A stretch of DNA of 64,000 nt. Source: Muribaculaceae bacterium. Its GTDB lineage: Bacteria; Bacillota; Clostridia; Lachnospirales; Lachnospiraceae. The stretch covers positions 1-64,000 of the forward strand of contig JAMPCA010000009.1 of NCBI GenBank assembly GCA_023666425.1. The letters run 5' to 3'. The position numbers were made by a program, and so were the translations under genes. Shown piece after piece: positions 34,628 through 43,543 of this stretch. Positions within the stretch are counted from its first letter, which is position 1, and each line of letters opens with the position of its first letter. The notes below the pieces were generated by a model. The model saw nothing but the letters and a program-made list of their open reading frames with translations. It was not told the DNA's origin and ran no database searches.

Positions 34628-35521
34628 TCAGAGCTTTAGCCGGTAAATGACATGATGCTCCCGCTCCCCCTCGGGCGGCAGCTTTTCGTAATCCCCGTAC
34701 AAAGCCCGCAGATAGCTGTCATAATCCTTCGATACCGGAAAACTTTTTCCCTCAAACTCAGCCGGAATGGTCTGCGTGTAGGCCTGCCTCGGGTATACCT
34801 CCCCAAAAAAGTGCTTCCGTCCGGAAGGGATCACGACATAACCGCTGTCCTCGTCCCTGCAGGCCATCAGACAGTTCTGCACCCGCCTGTACCAGAAGCG
34901 GTGCCCGGGTGCAAAAAACATGCCGATACATGCCTTGGCGCAGACGAGGGCTCTCGCTTTTTTCGCGCCCTTTGTCAGTGCAAAAAATTCTTTCCTCCAT
35001 GCGTACATGCGGTAGCAGGAGAGAAGAAGCAGGCCTGCCTCGCAGCGGACGCCGTGCCAGAATCTTCTCAGCTTTCCCGTGTAGGTATTCTCCACCGGGA
35101 ATATGTCGATCTTGATTCCGCAATGCTCCTCCTTCTGCACCAGATATTCCTGGAACACCGTCCCGTTTTTGTGAATCTGGATAAAGGAGCTCAGATAGCC
35201 CTCCGTGCGCAGCGGCGCCTCAATATAGTATTTACCGCCGTAGGTATTCTCAATCGCATCCAAAAGTCTGTCAATGTATTTTCTCTGAACATTGATATCA
35301 ATATCGTCGTCCCATGGAATGAAGCCCTTGTGGCGCACCGCGCCAAGCAGGGTGCCGCCGCCCAGCATATAGGGGATGTTCTGCGCCTCACACACCGCTG
35401 CGACGTCGCACAGAATCTCAAGGGTAATTCTCTTGACCGCCGCCAGCTCTTCATCCGTCAGCTGATGCTTTGTCCTCGACAGCTCTCTCTTGAACAGTTC
35501 GTTTGTCTCCAGTGTTGCCAT
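34628..35521 (-). CDS. LicD family phosphotransferase 2
   Basis: A 297-residue LicD protein. The active site, with the motif GGGTLLGAVRHKGFIPWDDD at about 53-72, matches LicD 1 exactly over AVRHKGFIPWDDDIDI. The remainder is diverged, so the two likely have different acceptors or donors. The ATG at 35521 lies 71 bases inside the 3' end of tagH and has no good ribosome binding site. No other start occurs before the LicD domain, so either translation is coupled by the overlap or a CTG is used. It belongs to the leftward surface-polymer operon. Confidence 0.88.
   Translation of the reverse strand: MATLETNELFKRELSRTKHQLTDEELAAVKRITLEILCDVAAVCEAQNIPYMLGGGTLLGAVRHKGFIPWDDDIDINVQRKYIDRLLDAIENTYGGKYYIEAPLRTEGYLSSFIQIHKNGTVFQEYLVQKEEHCGIKIDIFPVENTYTGKLRRFWHGVRCEAGLLLLSCYRMYAWRKEFFALTKGAKKARALVCAKACIGMFFAPGHRFWYRRVQNCLMACRDEDSGYVVIPSGRKHFFGEVYPRQAYTQTIPAEFEGKSFPVSKDYDSYLRALYGDYEKLPPEGEREHHVIYRLKL
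35294..35341. repeat. 48-bp stretch identical between the two licD genes, copy 2
   Basis: The second copy of the identical 48-base segment, in LicD 2. It encodes the same AVRHKGFIPWDDDIDI motif as 34444-34491. Confidence 0.95.
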
Positions 35522-36380
35522 TTAGTTTTTCTTTTTCCTCTAATTTTTTTAGACGGGCGTCTGCCAGCGCCTGCTTCTGCTTTTTCTTTTTCCGCCTGCG
35601 GGCGCGCCTTGCCTCGATGGACTCTCCCCAGTGCTCTTCCAGAATCGCCTCATACTGCGTCGCCACCTCGTCGATATCCCCAAACGCAAGCATTTTCCCG
35701 TGATCCAATATCATCGCCTTATTGCAGATTCTGCGCACCTGGGCGAGGGAATGGGAGACAAAGAGCACGGTCACGCCGCTGTCGAACATATCCATGATCT
35801 TCTTCTCACTCTTTTTCTTAAAACGGGCGTCGCCGACCGAGAGCACCTCGTCGAGGATCAGGATATCGGGATTCACCGCCGTACACATGGCAAAGCCCAG
35901 CCTTGAGCGCATACCCGAGGAAAAATTCTTGATGGGGACGTCCAGAAACTCCTCCAGCTCCGCAAATGCCACGATCTCGTCGAATTTCTCCTCGATGAAT
36001 TTCTTCGTGTAACCCAGCTCCGCCCCATAGAGGAAGATATTTTCCCTCGCGGTGTACTCCTTCTCAAATCCGGCTCCAAGCTCCAAAAGCGGCGCAAGCT
36101 TTCCCCTTTTGATGACCGTTCCCTCCGTCGGCTTGTACACGCCCGCGACCACCTTTAACAGCGTGCTCTTTCCCGCGCCGTTTAAGCCGAGAATGCCCAG
36201 CCGGTCTCCGCGCTTTAGCGCAAAGCTCACGTCCTTAAGCCCCCAGAACTCCGTTCCCGGCTTCTTCTTACGGAAGATATTGACCATGTACTCCTTTAGG
36301 GAATCCAGTTTCTCCCCGCTCAGATTGAACTTAATGCTCACATGGTCTACTTTTACTACAACCTTCTTTTCTTTTCCCAT
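35451..36380 (-). CDS. tagH: Teichoic acid/polysaccharide ABC exporter, ATP-binding subunit
   Basis: A 309-residue ATPase. Walker A is GLNGAGKS (about 60), the signature is FSSGMRSRLGFA (about 160), Walker B is ILILDEVLSVGD (about 180), and the H-loop is in LFVSHSLAQ (about 215). The N-terminal VDHVSIKFNLSGEKLDSLKEYM is typical of TagH/Wzt-type polymer exporters. The C-terminal 50 residues are a basic/charged coiled tail (ARRARRRKKKKQKQ) of unknown use. ATG 36380 has GAGG five bases upstream. The 3' end overlaps licD 2 by 71 bases. With tagG it exports the surface polymer. Confidence 0.94.
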   Translation of the reverse strand: MGKEKKVVVKVDHVSIKFNLSGEKLDSLKEYMVNIFRKKKPGTEFWGLKDVSFALKRGDRLGILGLNGAGKSTLLKVVAGVYKPTEGTVIKRGKLAPLLELGAGFEKEYTARENIFLYGAELGYTKKFIEEKFDEIVAFAELEEFLDVPIKNFSSGMRSRLGFAMCTAVNPDILILDEVLSVGDARFKKKSEKKIMDMFDSGVTVLFVSHSLAQVRRICNKAMILDHGKMLAFGDIDEVATQYEAILEEHWGESIEARRARRRKKKKQKQALADARLKKLEEKEKLNGNTGDKRTVQERAVEDKASADG

Positions 36381-36388
36381 ACGCACCT

Positions 36389-37165
36389 CTACAGATGAAG
36401 AATGAAGTCATCCTGCTTTTTCTTAAAGAAGACAATTCCCACGGCTAAGGAGCCAAAGGCCCAGAGCGCGGTATAGGCAACTGCCTCCAGGCTTATGGAG
36501 TAGCCCAGAAATGCCCCCCTGCACATATTGATCACATGGTACAGCGGATTGTACTTTAAAATCCATGCATAACCGCTGTCCAGAAGCTTCTCCGGGTAAT
36601 AGAAAATCGCGCTCATGTACATGATGAGAAGCATCGCGACGTTCCAGAGATACTCGATATCGCGGAAAAATACATTCAGGGTCGCCAGGATCATTCCAAT
36701 GCCCATGGACATCACAAGGAGCAGGCACAGCGCCGGAAAAATCTCCAGAATATGCCAGGTGGGAATCACGGCGCAGTAGATATCAACCGGAACCAGCACG
36801 ATCAGGGAAATCAGATAAATCACAAAGTTGTACAGAATCGCGGACAACGGATACAGGTATTTGGGCACATAGATTTTCTTGATCATTGAGGCGTTGGACT
36901 GTATGGACTTAGAAGCCGCCTTGGTCGCTCCGTTAAAAAAGGAGTAGGTCAGCCGGCCGATGATCAGGTACATGGGAAAATCCCTGCCTCCCCTGCCGAG
37001 CAGGGTGCCAAAGACGATCACCCACACGCAGGTCGTGAGGAGCGGCTCTATGAGCGACCAGAGGACGCCCAGATAGGAGCGCCGGTATTTGAGCCGGATG
37101 CCCTTCTTCACGAGCTCGCCCAGCAAAAACGTATAGTCCAAAAATCCCTTAATATATTTCTTCAA
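36389..37165 (-). CDS. tagG: Teichoic acid/polysaccharide ABC exporter, permease subunit
   Basis: A protein of about 258 residues with six membrane spans, matching the ABC-2 type TagG/Wzm permeases (GIRLKYRRSYLGVLWSLIEPLL near the start). The start is the TTG at 37165, which has GGAGG exactly five bases upstream (37171-37175) and gives the family N-terminus; GTG 37177 is the alternative. The much longer frame from 37258 would overlap the GT2 gene by 79 bases. The tagH gene starts nine bases after its stop. It forms the exporter channel. Confidence 0.93.
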   Translation of the reverse strand: MKKYIKGFLDYTFLLGELVKKGIRLKYRRSYLGVLWSLIEPLLTTCVWVIVFGTLLGRGGRDFPMYLIIGRLTYSFFNGATKAASKSIQSNASMIKKIYVPKYLYPLSAILYNFVIYLISLIVLVPVDIYCAVIPTWHILEIFPALCLLLVMSMGIGMILATLNVFFRDIEYLWNVAMLLIMYMSAIFYYPEKLLDSGYAWILKYNPLYHVINMCRGAFLGYSISLEAVAYTALWAFGSLAVGIVFFKKKQDDFILHL

Positions 37166-37179
37166 AACTTCCTCCACAT

Positions 37180-38235
37180 TTATCTTCCCGCTTTCAGCTT
37201 CGCGAAAAGCTTTGTATTCCGCTCCTTTACGGTCGTAATCACTGCCGACTCCAGCCATGTAAGATATGTGTTCTTCGCACGGATGGGAAGCAGCATGAGC
37301 TTCATATAGCGCGAGTGCGGCCTGGCAAAAGCCAGAGCCTTATCCACCCTCGGATTGTGAAGCATCTCACGGATTGCCTGTCTGCGCTGCGCTGTGGTGA
37401 GCGTACATTTGGAGCTTGTCACGTTCGCGATACAGCCCACCAGCCGCTCGATATAGCGGCGGGAAATCATCTCGCGCGTGCCCGCATTATCGACGCCCCA
37501 CTCTCTGTAGAGGGCGAGCATCCAGCCGTGCTCCTCCTCCCGCTTCTCGTACATATTTGCACAGTAGGCGCTGGTCTCCGAGTCCGCCCGCGCCCGGATA
37601 AAGTGGTAGAAAGCCTCCGTAGAAAAGACCACGCGCCCTGCCTGCCGCAGATAACTTAAATTAAAGGGGAAATCGTCCCACAGCGTATCCGGGAAATACA
37701 GACCGTGCTCCCGCAGAATATCCATGCGGTAGAGCTTATTCCACGGCGTGTAGAGCATATTGCGGTCAAAGTAGCGGTAGGACTCCTCGCGAAAGCTTCC
37801 TGCGTCCTCATAGACCTTATCGTCCACACAGATTTTCTCTGTCAGATGCCTGTCCCCGTAATAGGTGTCGATATAAAAGCCCGTCACTACAAGGTCTGCC
37901 CTGTGCTCCTGCGCCAGCGCGTACATGCGCGCCAGCATCCCCTCTTCTGCCCAGTCGTCGGAGTCCATAAAATAGGCATATTCCCCGGCGGCTATGTCTA
38001 TGGCCGCATTCCTTGCGCTGGGCGCCCCTCCGTTCTCCTTGTGTATGACGCGGATGCGGGCGTCCTTTTTCGCATATTCGTCGCAGATTTCCCCGCTTCT
38101 GTCCTTCGTCCCGTCGTCAACGATCAGCAGCTCATACTCTGTGAAGGTCTGTGCCAGCACACTCTCGATGGCCTTTCCCACATATTTTTCTACATTGTAC
38201 ACCGGCATAATGACGCTGATCTTAATATCACCCAT
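37180..38235 (-). CDS. Family 2 glycosyltransferase
   Basis: A 351-residue GT-A enzyme. The N-terminus ISVIMPVYNVEKYVGKAIES is the classic GT2 start. ELLIVDDGTKDRSGEICDEYA and YAYFMDSDDWAEEGML carry the nucleotide-binding aspartate and the DxD-like motif (about 92-96). The remainder (about 220-351) is a helical region that probably binds the acceptor. No membrane span is evident. It sits between the initiating transferase and tagG and should add a sugar to the growing polymer. The sugar is unknown. Confidence 0.93.
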   Translation of the reverse strand: MGDIKISVIMPVYNVEKYVGKAIESVLAQTFTEYELLIVDDGTKDRSGEICDEYAKKDARIRVIHKENGGAPSARNAAIDIAAGEYAYFMDSDDWAEEGMLARMYALAQEHRADLVVTGFYIDTYYGDRHLTEKICVDDKVYEDAGSFREESYRYFDRNMLYTPWNKLYRMDILREHGLYFPDTLWDDFPFNLSYLRQAGRVVFSTEAFYHFIRARADSETSAYCANMYEKREEEHGWMLALYREWGVDNAGTREMISRRYIERLVGCIANVTSSKCTLTTAQRRQAIREMLHNPRVDKALAFARPHSRYMKLMLLPIRAKNTYLTWLESAVITTVKERNTKLFAKLKAGR

Positions 38236-38246
38236 GTCGCTCTCCT

Positions 38247-39599
38247 TTATTTGATCGCCGTCGTCTGGCTCTCGTCCACTCCTTCGGTATTCTCCCGCAC
38301 AAAGAGGATTTTGAAGGTCAAAAACAAAATCCGGATATCCTGCCAGAGAGAATAGTTCTCGATATAGGTCAGATCCAGCTTGAGTTTATCGTAGGGCGTG
38401 GTATTGTACTTGCCGTAGACCTGCGCATAGCCGGTCAGTCCCGCCTTTACCTTAAGGCGCAGCACAAATTCCGGTATCGACTCCGTGTACTGGTCGGCGA
38501 TCTCCTGCCGCTCCGGCCTCGGCCCCACCACGGACATCTCGCCCTTTAGAATATTGAAAAGCTGGGGAAGCTCGTCAAAATGAATGGCGCGGATCACCCG
38601 CCCCACCGGCGTAACCCTTGCATCCCCCTTGGCCGCAAGCCTCGCCCCCGCCTCCTCGGAGTCAACCGACATACTGCGGAATTTGTAGATCATAAAGTGC
38701 TTCCCGTCCTTGGTCAGCCTCTCCTGCTTGTACAAAACCGGGCCTCTGTCACAGAGCTTGATTCCCAGAACAATGAGGAGCATGAAGGGCGATGCGATCA
38801 CGATCCCAATCAGTGAAACGACGATATCCATCACCCGCTTCACAAACAGCTCCACGATGCTTAAGCCCTGGTTCCGCGACAAAAGAAGCGGTGTGTCAAA
38901 CAGATGGATGTCATCGGCTCCCCGGAATAATATATCCGAAATCTTTGGAGTCACATAGGTGCGGATCGACTCCTGATAGCAGAATTTCATAATCTGGTTG
39001 CGCGCCTCCGCAGGCAGGTCGCAGAGCACGACCGCACTGTATTTTCTGATCATGGGATAGAGCTCCTGGTAGCCCACGCAATAGCTCACGGAACCGCAAA
39101 TGTCATACTTGTCCCTTCTGGTATTGATCTTTTCAATCAGATTGTCCGGGGAGTAGTTCCCGTAAATAACCAGAAGCTGTCTCGGGGGATAAAGCCTCTG
39201 GTAGCCCCTTCGAACCAGTATCACCCACGGAACGATGAAAACGATCTCCATAAACGTCATCGCTGCCAGCGGGTGGACGGGCAGATAGTCGTTCGCCACC
39301 AGACAGATTTCCAGGTAGGCCACTCCGGCGGCCAAAACCACCGCCAGAATCTGGGACAGGATAATATCCGACACCCGCATATAGCCGATCTTGTAGCCCC
39401 CGAATACCTTTGTGAAAAAGAATACAAACAGCACATATAAACCGATTACCGCCCAGTTACCCCGGCGGTAAAGCGCATTCTCCTTGTCGAGCATGGGCAC
39501 ATAGCGCACATACCAGATCCAGCCGAACATAGCGGCCTCCACGGTCAGCGTCAGCACATTTGCGACAAAATTAAGTAAGTGTTTATATCTTTCCTTCAT
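38247..39599 (-). CDS. Polyprenyl glycosylphosphotransferase (WcaJ/undecaprenyl-phosphate sugar phosphotransferase)
   Basis: A 450-residue initiating enzyme. About five membrane spans (1-130), a CoA-binding-like soluble region (130-240), and the bacterial sugar transferase domain (about 250-440) follow one another. KRVMDIVVSLIGIVIASPFML is the membrane re-entrant segment; KFRSMSVDSEEAG (about 323) and GEMSVVGPRPERQEI (about 385) are catalytic motifs. It attaches the first sugar-1-phosphate to undecaprenyl phosphate, so it is the entry step of this operon. It begins 40 bases after the HPr gene. Confidence 0.93.
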   Translation of the reverse strand: MKERYKHLLNFVANVLTLTVEAAMFGWIWYVRYVPMLDKENALYRRGNWAVIGLYVLFVFFFTKVFGGYKIGYMRVSDIILSQILAVVLAAGVAYLEICLVANDYLPVHPLAAMTFMEIVFIVPWVILVRRGYQRLYPPRQLLVIYGNYSPDNLIEKINTRRDKYDICGSVSYCVGYQELYPMIRKYSAVVLCDLPAEARNQIMKFCYQESIRTYVTPKISDILFRGADDIHLFDTPLLLSRNQGLSIVELFVKRVMDIVVSLIGIVIASPFMLLIVLGIKLCDRGPVLYKQERLTKDGKHFMIYKFRSMSVDSEEAGARLAAKGDARVTPVGRVIRAIHFDELPQLFNILKGEMSVVGPRPERQEIADQYTESIPEFVLRLKVKAGLTGYAQVYGKYNTTPYDKLKLDLTYIENYSLWQDIRILFLTFKILFVRENTEGVDESQTTAIK

Positions 39600-39639
39600 A
39601 CTGATAATTTTCCTCTATCATGTAAAAAATATACGCAGG

Positions 39640-39903
39640 CTACTCTCCCAGACCGCTCTCAATAAACGCTACCAGCGTCTTAAGCGCCTCCTTTTCATCC
39701 TCTCCCTCGCACACCAGCGTAATCTTGTCGCCGGACTTGATACATGCGCCCAGCACACTTAACACGCTCTTCGCATTGGCAATATTGCCGCTGTACTCAA
39801 AGGTCACCTTGCATCGGAACTTCATCGCCTCTTTGCACAGATTTCCCGCCGGACGCAGATGAAGCCCGGTGGGATTTGTGATCTTCACATCTTCTGATAC
39901 CAC
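39640..39903 (-). CDS. ptsH: HPr family phosphocarrier protein
   Basis: An 87-residue HPr. NPTGLHLRPAGNLC contains the phosphorylated His15, and NAKSVLSVLGACIKSG contains the Ser46 target of HPr kinase; both are intact. It relays phosphate in the PTS and, as P-Ser-HPr, works with CcpA in carbon catabolite repression. The GTG start has GGGGAGG eight bases upstream. It follows glmM by five bases, so it is in the cdaA operon rather than with ptsI; no ptsI is in the window. Confidence 0.9.
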   Translation of the reverse strand: MVSEDVKITNPTGLHLRPAGNLCKEAMKFRCKVTFEYSGNIANAKSVLSVLGACIKSGDKITLVCEGEDEKEALKTLVAFIESGLGE

Positions 39904-39908
39904 GTCAA

Positions 39909-41267
39909 TTACCTCCCCTGTGACATTACTTTTGTAATCAGCTCCGCGAGCCGTCCTGCTTCCTCCTCGACCGTCCGCTGGTCCTTCCCCTCGATCATTA
40001 CGCGCACCAGCGGTTCCGTGCCGGAGGGACGGATCAGAACCCTTCCCTCTCCCGCGAATTTCTCCTCAAGAGCCCTGACCGCCTCCGCGATCTGCTCATA
40101 CTCCATGTAACTCTCCTGCCTGCCGTTTGGCACTGCCGCATTGACTAAGGCCTGCGGAAGCACCTCCATCACAGCCGCGAGCTCCGAGAGCTTCTTTTTG
40201 GTGGACGTCATCACCTGCAGCAGATGCAGCGCGGTGAGCAGGCCGTCCCCAGTAGTGTTATCGTCAAGAAAAATTACATGCCCCGACTGCTCTCCCCCGA
40301 GATTGTAGCCGTTCTCCAGCATGTTTTCCAGAACATAGCGATCCCCCACCTTCGTCTTTTCCACATGTATGCCCTGCCGCTCTCCCATCAGGGAAAAACC
40401 GAGATTCGTCATCACCGTGACCACGATGGTATCCTTTTTCAGCTTCCCGGTATCCTTCAGGTAGTTTCCGCAGATTGCCATGATCCTGTCTCCGTCCACC
40501 AGCTTTCCCTTCTCGTCCACCGCCAGCATCCGGTCAGCGTCCCCGTCAAAAGCGATACCGGCGTCCGCCCCCTCGGCGACCACCCGCTCCATCAGCTCAT
40601 CCATGTGCGTGCTGCCGCACGCCGCGTTGATATTGGTTCCGTCCGGGCTCGTGTGGATGGCAACGAGCTCTGCCCCAAGCTCCTTTAGCGCCTTTACAGA
40701 AGTGTAGGAACTCGCCCCTTCTGCACAGTCCACCACCAGCTTCAGCCCCGACAGATCCACCGGAACCGTCGCTTTCTCAAAGGCGACATACTCATCTACC
40801 ATGTCAAACTGGTAGCTGACCCTGCCGATTCCCGCTCCCACCGGAAATTCGATGCCCTCCAGCCCGTTGGCGATCAGCGTCTCAATCTCGTCCTCCAGTG
40901 CGTCGGAAAGCTTATAACCATCCTCGTTAAAAAACTTGATCCCGTTAAACTCCATGGGATTGTGGGAGGCGGAGATCACCACTCCCGCATCCACCCGGTG
41001 CGTCTTTGTCAGATAGGCAATTGCCGGAGTCGGCGCGACTCCCACATAAATCGCATTTGCCCCAACTGAACAGATTCCAGCCATCAGCGCATTCGCAAGC
41101 ATTCCCCCGGAAATCCGGGTGTCACAGCCCACAATGATGGTCGGCTGGTGCGACTTCTCCTTCGTCAGGACGCAGGCGCCCGCCTGCCCCAGCTTCGTCG
41201 CCAGCCCGATCGTGAGCTCTGTACCCGCAACGCCTCTCACGCCGTCAGTTCCAAACATTCTAGCCAT
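39909..41267 (-). CDS. glmM: Phosphoglucosamine mutase
   Basis: A 452-residue GlmM. MARMFGTDGVRGVAG is the family start. The active-site serine is in ISASHNPMEFNG (about 98-109), the metal loop is DGDADRML (about 240), and RPSGTEPLVRVMIEG (about 408) binds phosphate. It makes glucosamine-1-phosphate for UDP-GlcNAc. In Firmicutes GlmM can bind and inhibit the diadenylate cyclase CdaA, whose gene is two genes upstream here, in the standard cdaA-cdaR-glmM order. Confidence 0.98.
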   Translation of the reverse strand: MARMFGTDGVRGVAGTELTIGLATKLGQAGACVLTKEKSHQPTIIVGCDTRISGGMLANALMAGICSVGANAIYVGVAPTPAIAYLTKTHRVDAGVVISASHNPMEFNGIKFFNEDGYKLSDALEDEIETLIANGLEGIEFPVGAGIGRVSYQFDMVDEYVAFEKATVPVDLSGLKLVVDCAEGASSYTSVKALKELGAELVAIHTSPDGTNINAACGSTHMDELMERVVAEGADAGIAFDGDADRMLAVDEKGKLVDGDRIMAICGNYLKDTGKLKKDTIVVTVMTNLGFSLMGERQGIHVEKTKVGDRYVLENMLENGYNLGGEQSGHVIFLDDNTTGDGLLTALHLLQVMTSTKKKLSELAAVMEVLPQALVNAAVPNGRQESYMEYEQIAEAVRALEEKFAGEGRVLIRPSGTEPLVRVMIEGKDQRTVEEEAGRLAELITKVMSQGR

Positions 41268-41287
41268 AGCTTCTAATTCCTTTTCCT

Positions 41288-42646
41288 TTATTGATTTTGA
41301 TTTTCATTCTCCGCGCTGTCCGGGGCATTGCCCTCTTCCTCTCCCGGCGCTTCCCCGGAATCTCCTCCGGCATTCTCCCCCGGCTCCTCTGCTCCCGCCT
41401 CCGCGATGTGCACCGTCACCGTCGTCACCTGATATGCATAATTCTCCTCGTTCAGCTCCAGCACCAGAACGACCTGATGCGTCCCTTCCGTAAGTCCCGT
41501 CACATCAATGCTTGCGGCAATCTCCTCCATGCTGAGCAGATTCAGATCCCTCTGCAGCGCGCTGACCGTCACATAGACCGATGCATCCGGGAAAGAGAGC
41601 TCGTAGCCTTCCTCCAGTCCCACCACCTGAATCCGGTCAGTGCTTATCATATATCTCTGGGTCTTGTACGGCTCAATCCGCACGGTCACAGAAACCCTGC
41701 CGTCCGCGGCGTCCACCAGTTCCACGCCGTCCGGCAAAAATTCCGTAATGTCGATTGTCGTGGAGATGCTCTCCGTCGCTCCGGTCACATCAATGATATC
41801 CTCCGGAATGACCAGCGACATGATGGGATTGAGCACCGAGGAGGCACCCTTCACCTCCACCACCTGCGGATCGCTGGTGATGCCCACCACGCTGTAATCC
41901 CCCTCCGGCGTCCCCGTCGTGGAGAAGGATAAGGGCAGCTCCTTGATCACAAGAATCCTCGCCGATACCGTCACACTGGAAGCGCTCAGGGTAAGCCTTG
42001 TGGTGTCGATTTCCTTGCCGTTTGCATCGTACAGAACCGGCATCACCGTATCCGACAGATTCACCGACATACCATCTACATCAATCGTCGCTACCACGCT
42101 GGCAACTTTCTCCACAATGGATTCCGGCCCGGAAATCCTGAGCCGGCTCGGATTCACCACCGTCACTTCGCCGAGGGCATAGCCTTGCGCCACCGTGCCG
42201 CTGGTGTCCGCGGTGATCATCACCCGCTTCTCCGCCAGATTCTCCAGAGAGAGCTTTAAGTATTTCTTATTCGGATAATTTAAGGCATTATTTGAACGCA
42301 CACTGCTGATCTCAATCGGCACGCTGGCGGTCGTGCCGCCCTCCTCGATCATCATGCGGGTCAGATCCGCCACCGCGCGAAAATCCGTATCCTCCAGATT
42401 CTTTAGAACGCTCCGCTTTGCCGTCACCGCAAAGGTCACGATATTGGAATTGTCCAGCACCTCGTAGCATTTATTCTGCTCCGTAACCGCAGAGACATTC
42501 TCCACCGTCACATTCGTGGTAAATGTCTGGGTGATTTTAGGGTCATCAATATTATATACGACCAGCCAGAGAATAAATGCAAGGCCAACCGCAAGAATTT
42601 TAAATGGCAGATTATTCGTTACTATGCCCAGAAGCTTTCTTGCCAT
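41288..42646 (-). CDS. cdaR: YbbR-domain regulator of c-di-AMP synthesis
   Basis: A 452-residue protein with one N-terminal membrane span (about 8-30) and several extracytoplasmic YbbR domains (about 45-400) rich in short beta strands (VRVSGPE-like segments, for example RLRISGPESIVEKV). An acidic linker tail (GEEPGENAGGDSGEAPGE...) ends it. CdaR regulates the adjacent CdaA. Its ATG overlaps the 3' end of cdaA by 35 bases, with AAGGAGG at a good distance, so the two are coupled. The glmM gene follows after 20 bases. Confidence 0.93.
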   Translation of the reverse strand: MARKLLGIVTNNLPFKILAVGLAFILWLVVYNIDDPKITQTFTTNVTVENVSAVTEQNKCYEVLDNSNIVTFAVTAKRSVLKNLEDTDFRAVADLTRMMIEEGGTTASVPIEISSVRSNNALNYPNKKYLKLSLENLAEKRVMITADTSGTVAQGYALGEVTVVNPSRLRISGPESIVEKVASVVATIDVDGMSVNLSDTVMPVLYDANGKEIDTTRLTLSASSVTVSARILVIKELPLSFSTTGTPEGDYSVVGITSDPQVVEVKGASSVLNPIMSLVIPEDIIDVTGATESISTTIDITEFLPDGVELVDAADGRVSVTVRIEPYKTQRYMISTDRIQVVGLEEGYELSFPDASVYVTVSALQRDLNLLSMEEIAASIDVTGLTEGTHQVVLVLELNEENYAYQVTTVTVHIAEAGAEEPGENAGGDSGEAPGEEEGNAPDSAENENQNQ

Positions 42647-43517
42647 TCTTCAACCTCCTTTTTAAGAGCTCCAGCCCCGCCGCCTCGTGGCTTTTGGTCT
42701 GCAGGTATGTGAGCTTCTCCCGAAGCTCCGTCTGATCGACATCATGGAAAATCTGTCCACGCATGGCAACGGATACCTTCCCGGTCTCCTCGGAGACGAC
42801 AATCGTCATGGAATCGCTGACCTCGCTGATCCCCACCGCCGCGCGGTGGCGGGTGCCTAAGTCCTTACTCAGGGAAAGACTGTCCGACAAGGGCAGATAG
42901 CAGGTGGCGGATACCACCCGGTCTCCCCGGACAATAATTGCGCCGTCGTGCAGCGGCGTATTCTTCTCGAAAATATTGATCAACAGCTGGCTCGTCAGTA
43001 TGGCGTCCACGTCGATTCCCGTCCGCACATACTCGCTTAAAAGGATTTCGTCCTCAATCACGATCAGCGCTCCCGTCTTTACCTTTCCCATTGCAAAGCA
43101 GGCCTTTATAAGCTCATCCACTGTCTTATCCGAAAATTTATAATCGTCGGTTTTGCCGATGCTGAACCATCTCCCGAAAAAATTCTTTCCACCCAGGTTC
43201 TCCAGCGCCTTTCTAAGCTCCGGCTGAAAGATGATCACGAGAGCCACAAGTCCGACGCTCAGCATATTCTGCGCCAGCCAGAGAATGGTGTTCATCTGGA
43301 AGAAAGCCGCAATCAGCACAAACAGCAAAATCGCCATCAGTCCCTTGAACAGATTCCACGCCCGGGTATTTTTCACCCACAAAAGCATATGATAAAAGAG
43401 AAAGGATATAATGATGATCTCGACAATATCCACCCATGACACAATGATATCCGGCAGGTTAAGGACTGCCGACGCCTTGTCATAGAATTCACTCAGCTTT
43501 CCAGAAAAATCCTGCAT
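42612..43517 (-). CDS. cdaA: Diadenylate cyclase CdaA
   Basis: A 301-residue protein with three membrane helices (about 20-100) and a DisA_N domain (about 105-265). The catalytic DGA (LHDGAIIV, about 177) and RHRAAVG (about 210) motifs are both present. It makes cyclic di-AMP from two ATP. The first residues MQDFSGKLSEFYDKA are an extra amphipathic start before the usual membrane region. GGGAG precedes the ATG. The signal molecule controls potassium and osmotic balance and cell-wall turnover, which fits the many wall genes in this window. Confidence 0.96.
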   Translation of the reverse strand: MQDFSGKLSEFYDKASAVLNLPDIIVSWVDIVEIIIISFLFYHMLLWVKNTRAWNLFKGLMAILLFVLIAAFFQMNTILWLAQNMLSVGLVALVIIFQPELRKALENLGGKNFFGRWFSIGKTDDYKFSDKTVDELIKACFAMGKVKTGALIVIEDEILLSEYVRTGIDVDAILTSQLLINIFEKNTPLHDGAIIVRGDRVVSATCYLPLSDSLSLSKDLGTRHRAAVGISEVSDSMTIVVSEETGKVSVAMRGQIFHDVDQTELREKLTYLQTKSHEAAGLELLKRRLKNGKKASGHSNE

Positions 43518-43543
43518 ATGCGCTCCCTTCGCATGTATCCATC

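Noticed and set aside
37166-37258. Longer N-terminus for TagG
   Set aside because: It would overlap the GT2 gene by 79 bases and add a hydrophilic stretch unlike TagG; a GGAGG-spaced TTG start at 37165 fits.
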